From Helicoverpa zea (taxonomy: Eukaryota > Arthropoda > Insecta > Lepidoptera > Noctuidae), in the NCBI RefSeq assembly GCF_022581195.2, contig NC_061461.1, positions 11,284,001 through 11,348,000 of the forward strand: DNA of 64,000 bases, given 5' to 3'. A program made the position numbers and the translations under genes. The first letter of the stretch is position 1, and each line of letters opens with the position of its first letter. The notes under the pieces are model-generated. The model made no database searches and was not told the origin of the DNA. It saw only the letters and a list, made by a program, of their open reading frames with translations. Below, piece by piece: positions 60,730-64,000 of this stretch.

Positions 60730-60975
60730 AGATTATAAAAAGAAATTATTATTTTTAGGTCTCAAGTGACATAAATTGTACATAGCGAGAACTGTGTTGT
60801 TAAAAAGCACCAATTACCCATTTTAAGCCTTCACAAGTGCCTTATGCATTTACTAAATATAAATTAGGACTTATTTCCTAACTATTTACAATTGTATTGA
60901 ATGTAAAAGTTAAATGTTTTATATTTATAAGACTTGTTTAGCTCAATGTGCAGAAAATACAGTTATTGTATTTCT

Positions 60976-61050
60976 AATAAAAACAATGTCTTCCCTTTTT
61001 GTATCAAATGTTGATTTTATATATTTTATACAAATTGTATTCCAAATAAA
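60976..61050 (+). terminator. ACADSB: Poly(A) signals of ACADSB
   Basis: AATAAA at 60976-60981 and 61045-61050, 247 and 316 nt after the stop. Use of the second would place cleavage at about 61065-61080, on top of the FMC1 poly(A) signal of the opposite strand. Confidence 0.45.
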
Positions 61051-61074
61051 AGACTTCATAAATAAAATGTAAGT

Positions 61075-61080
61075 TTTATT
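61075..61080 (-). terminator. FMC1: Poly(A) signal of FMC1
   Basis: AATAAA on the minus strand (plus-strand tttatt), 65 nt after the FMC1 stop. Cleavage would fall near 61050-61065, overlapping the end of the ACADSB transcript. Confidence 0.45.
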
Positions 61081-61144
61081 AACAAATATACTGTTCTAAT
61101 TTAAAAATACATTATTCTATAAAAACTGTTTACTACATAATTTT

Positions 61145-61471
61145 TCAGGGTTTCGGATCATGCGGCATCTTGAAACCGACCATTCTTGCGGTTTCTTCAA
61201 CGCTACGTTCCCCCTTTCCCTTAAACTCAGTGTTGATTTCTTTGTACCTTCTTGAGTTGACCAGATAATCACAGTATGTCTTCGCTTTAAAATGCATCTC
61301 ATCAATGGCCTTGCAAAGTTGCTGATCTGTAGTCTGGTATTTCCGATACTGACTAAAGACGTACTGGGCCATTTGATTGTCAGCCAGTTTTTTTGATGAG
61401 CCTTGTTTGCGTAACTCTGACAGCAACTGTCGGAGAGTTACTAACGCAGGCTTTGACGAAATTGATGCCAT
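61145..61471 (-). CDS. FMC1: FMC1 homologue, mitochondrial ATP synthase assembly factor
   Basis: A single exon of 108 codons plus stop. I chose the ATG at 61471 (AAAGATGGC, A at -3 and G at +4). The frame extends six codons further upstream but only to a TTG. The protein reads MASISSKPALVTLRQLLSEL, then LCKAIDEMHFKAKTYCDYL, and ends in KGKGERSVEETARMVGFKMP. The GKGERSVEE...VG.K.PH.P ending, the LR.LL.ELR start and a length near 110 match animal FMC1 (human C7orf55), an LYR-related matrix protein. Yeast Fmc1 is needed to assemble the F1 sector of ATP synthase at high temperature. UQCRB was considered, as it is also a small helical mitochondrial protein, but it lacks this ending. The gene is tail to tail with ACADSB, and its promoter side abuts a retrotransposon. 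Confidence 0.9.
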   Translation of the reverse strand: MASISSKPALVTLRQLLSELRKQGSSKKLADNQMAQYVFSQYRKYQTTDQQLCKAIDEMHFKAKTYCDYLVNSRRYKEINTEFKGKGERSVEETARMVGFKMPHDPKP

Positions 61472-61900
61472 CTTTAAACCTTCAAACAAATTAAATGTTC
61501 AGCTTCTGTACCATGAGAGATGTAATAAATTCTTCAGTATTTTCGTATGTTGGTTTGTCACCCTTCTTCTTGGGTGACGTTCTCCCCAGCCGCCTCCAAG
61601 TGCGTGGTACAGTTCGAGCCTGTAACACCGGCGTCACCCGGGACCTTAGGTCGCAGGGAAGACTTCGGTCTCGCCCTCCTGCCTATGCTAAGAGCTGCTT
61701 CTCCCCCATCCCACCCCTTCAAAGTCCTGTCGTGTGCACAGCGCACATACCCATCCCTCGCACATACAGTCACTTCCAACCCCAGTCAAACTCCTAACCC
61801 TTTCCCAGTTTTTCCCCCAACCCCTCCACAATCCAACTCCACTCCTTACCGTGATCCTTGTGACTAAGTGGTTGCGGGCCCGTCCATCACTTATTCTCTG

Positions 61901-61990
61901 ATGATGGCGGGTAGGAGTAAACAGTCACCTGCGCTAGGACCTGCGCAGTCGAGCGCCGTAAGTGGGGATGAAGGAATCCTGGGGGGTTGA
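61901..61990 (+). CDS. Small uORF in the retrotransposon leader
   Basis: ATGATGGCGGGT opens a 29-codon frame (MMAGRSKQSPALGPAQSSAV and a few more) ending at TGA 61988. It could be a genuine leader peptide or the start of an older, frameshifted ORF1 N-terminus; a frame in another register stays open from 61962 to 62369. Coding status is unproven. Confidence 0.25.
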   Translation: MMAGRSKQSPALGPAQSSAVSGDEGILGG

Positions 61991-62347
61991 GCCAAGCGGC
62001 GCTGGCGGTAATGCGTCCGTGCGGCAACACGCCCCCTTTGGTCTGGATTTCACGCGAAACGGTTGCCCTACCTTAGAGCCATGGGTTAGGGAAATGGCCA
62101 ATCGTGTCCCGTCAGAGGGCCACAGGCGAGGGACGTGGGGTCCGCGAAAGCCGTCCTTGGGCGGCCGTAGCGGTGGTGAAGGTCATGCTGACGGTGCAAG
62201 TGAAGGTTGGAAGTCGGGACTTTCTGCTCCAGACTCCAGCCTGATCGAGTGCCCGATGTCGCACTGTAAGCCAGCCTCGCGTTCCTATATCTACCGGGTA
62301 GTCCTAGCGTGCCTACCTTCAGTAGGGCGCTCCCAGTTGCGGGCTCC

Positions 62348-64000
62348 ATGGAGGGTGGGAGCTCGGTAGATGAAACTAAAATAATCAAAAATATGGATAA
62401 CAATAAAATAAATTTTACCGGCGTAAGGGTGGAGTCAGCGAAAGCCGACGACACTCCTACGACCTGCGCGAACACCGCGCATTCTGCCCCCGTGGGCAAA
62501 TGCGACAAAGGTCCAGGCATGGCGAGAACCGTGCCGAAGACCAAACGTCAAAGCAGGAGGAAGGGACCAGGTAAAGCTGGTACCGACTCCACAAACAGGG
62601 CGAGGGTTATAGGTACGGGTAAAACCAGTACCGACCCAAGCACCCCCGTGACGGTTCCGTCGGCGGCTCACCCCCTCGGCGGTCCTCACATAACACAGCA
62701 CACCGAGCAAATTGCTCCACATGCCGGCACCTCCGGGCCATCTGCCTCCGTCAACGCGGATACGGTAACCCGGACTGAGGACTACTTCTCCTCCGCATGG
62801 CAGGTGCAAAAACGCAAGGGCAAGGGGAAACAAACTCCACAACCCCAACGCCCTAACCAAAACCAACATGGCGTGAGCTCCAAGAAGAGGAAGATCAACC
62901 CACGCCAGCGCAGGCGAGCGCGCATGAACGCGAACGCCGCGCCCGACACACCAGCTCTACCCGCTGCCCCAACCTCCGGCCAGCCATGCTTCTGTGCCGG
63001 TGGGCGTACACAGGCCCAGGCAGGCGAAAGCCGACCTGGACCGAGTGGTCGTCCGCCGGGCGCGGGGGCCGGCAGGCCGGTGAAGGAAGGGGACGAAACA
63101 ATAAGCCCTGCAGGTGAGGTACAGACAGCTGCCAAACGCGCTCTGAACGAGACACTTTCGCCCCGTGGGAAGCGCAAACGACAGTGCCTGGACCCGTCCA
63201 AGCGGGCCACTCCTCGGGTAAGCTACGCTCAAGCAACCAAGGAGTCCCTGTGCATCGCAGTTACATGCGGCCACACCGGGATCCTAACAAAGGACGTAGC
63301 GGACACGATACTGACGGGGATACAGAAGACCATCCTAAAGGAGGCATGGTCCCCGAACAACAAACAACCGGGGCCAGCTTTTAGTGGTAAGCCGGTTTAC
63401 ACAGAAGGCGTCCTGAAGCTGTGGTGCTCCAACGACCACACTTTGACATGGCTTCAAAAAACCATCGCCGACTTGGCCCTTTCAACCGGCCACCAGCTGA
63501 TCATCAAGAGCCAGTCGGAAATTACACGAAGGATCAGGTGTGGCATCCTGATCCCTAATGAACAGGGGGCCATCACCGACTCGCGAGACATCGGGCGGAT
63601 TCTGGCATACCAGAACCCGTAGATCGCGGTCGACAGGTGGGTGCTCCAAAGACAGGAGAAGCAGCAAGGCGCCAGCTTTGTGGTGGTGGGAATCCCGGAG
63701 GAACAAATCGCGACCCTGATGAAGTCCGGGCGCCGCCTCGCCTTCGGGCTGGGTGCGGTGTACGTGAAATTCCAGGGTCACAACGGCAAGTTTGCCGATA
63801 CTCCGCCGGGATGGGACCCCGCCACTTTCACCATCCAGAAACAGCCTGGCACAAGTACCACGACCAGCGAGGGCGCTGGCCCCACCGAGGGCCCTGCGGT
63901 GCCCGTACCCGCAACCGTCCCCTCACAGGACGACGACCCGGAAGAAGCCCTTCTGACGGGTTCAGACCTGGAGGGGGACGAAGTCGAGTCCGGGGACCTG
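62348..64000 (+). pseudogene. Retrotransposon ORF1 (DUF4780-like), interrupted by a stop
   Basis: From ATG 62348 the frame is open to TAG at 63620-63622, then continues open in the same frame to the window end. The N-terminal part is low-complexity with a strongly basic patch (KKRKINPRQRRRARM) suited to RNA binding. The segment from ESLCIAVTCGHTGILTKDVA through GVLKLWCSNDHTLTWLQKTI to the part after the stop (VVVGIPEEQIATLM, RRLAFGLGAVYVKF) matches the layout of the DUF4780 domain. The stop cuts this domain in two between its helical and final strand regions, so this copy's ORF1 is probably non-functional. GC-rich third positions contrast with nearby host genes. Confidence 0.7.

Larger units (their letters stand above)
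61560..64000 (+). mobile_element. 5' part of a GC-rich non-LTR retrotransposon
   Basis: Composition changes sharply at about 61560, from AT-rich host DNA to GC-rich DNA that continues to the window end. There is an about 790-bp leader, a short uORF, then a long ORF1 with basic, Pro/Ala-rich and DUF4780-like regions, as in ORF1 of several insect non-LTR elements. No reverse transcriptase is in view; it would lie beyond the edge. The exact 5' end is uncertain because only one flank is present. The clade is not assigned. Confidence 0.75.

Noticed and set aside
61145..61489. FMC1 region as UQCRB, or with a start six codons upstream
   Set aside because: The C-terminal GKGERSVEE pattern is that of FMC1, and the upstream codon is TTG; the ATG at 61471 has a good Kozak context.
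62086..63781. Several antisense frames of 100-150 codons opposite the retrotransposon ORF1
   Set aside because: Long antisense frames are expected by chance in GC-rich coding DNA; they show no domain, while the plus strand shows the DUF4780-like pattern.
1..64000. CRISPR arrays, operons, rRNA or canonical tRNA genes
   Set aside because: None seen. The window is eukaryotic, and no cloverleaf or rRNA core was recognised by eye; a tRNA scan would be the decisive test.

Overview
The window is nuclear DNA of an insect, most probably a ditrysian moth. The sequence is AT-rich, genes are broken into many short exons with GT-AG introns, and it carries interspersed repeats I associate with Lepidoptera (a GATGAT-tailed short element, a repeat containing cccaactatgttggggtcgg-like text, and a GC-rich LINE). 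No species can be named from the sequence alone. All gene models below were built by reading splice sites and checking that reading-frame phase carries across each junction.

Layout. 1-16.9 kb: no convincing host gene; AT-rich DNA with SINE-like and GATGAT-tailed insertions, a perfect 25-bp hairpin and a hAT transposase remnant. 16.9-35.7 kb (+): the rolling pebbles/TANC scaffold gene (RING, P-loop NTPase, ankyrin repeats, TPRs); the most 5' exons are not identified. 37.4-44.0 kb (-): a 14-exon gene for a secreted, cysteine-rich protein of about 774 residues with three modules resembling Plus-C odorant-binding proteins and a proline-rich tail. 47.0-50.0 kb (-): complete four-exon AHA1, an Hsp90 co-chaperone. 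52.1-60.7 kb (+): complete nine-exon short/branched-chain acyl-CoA dehydrogenase (ACADSB type). 61.1-61.5 kb (-): intronless FMC1, a mitochondrial ATP synthase assembly factor. 61.6 kb to the end (+): the 5' part of a GC-rich non-LTR retrotransposon whose DUF4780-like ORF1 has an in-frame stop.

The host genes do not form a pathway. Two mitochondrial genes (ACADSB, FMC1) lie tail to tail with poly(A) signals only about 25 bp apart. AHA1 and ACADSB are divergent over about 2 kb. The most unusual item is the multi-module OBP-like gene: its module exons are near copies of each other (two are exactly 234 nt), one module has lost two cysteines, and it ends in a long cysteine-free tail. Other points of interest are a probable GC-AG intron in rols, a GC-rich inverted-repeat element inside rols, and a retrotransposon sitting head to head with FMC1 within about 90 bp of its start codon.
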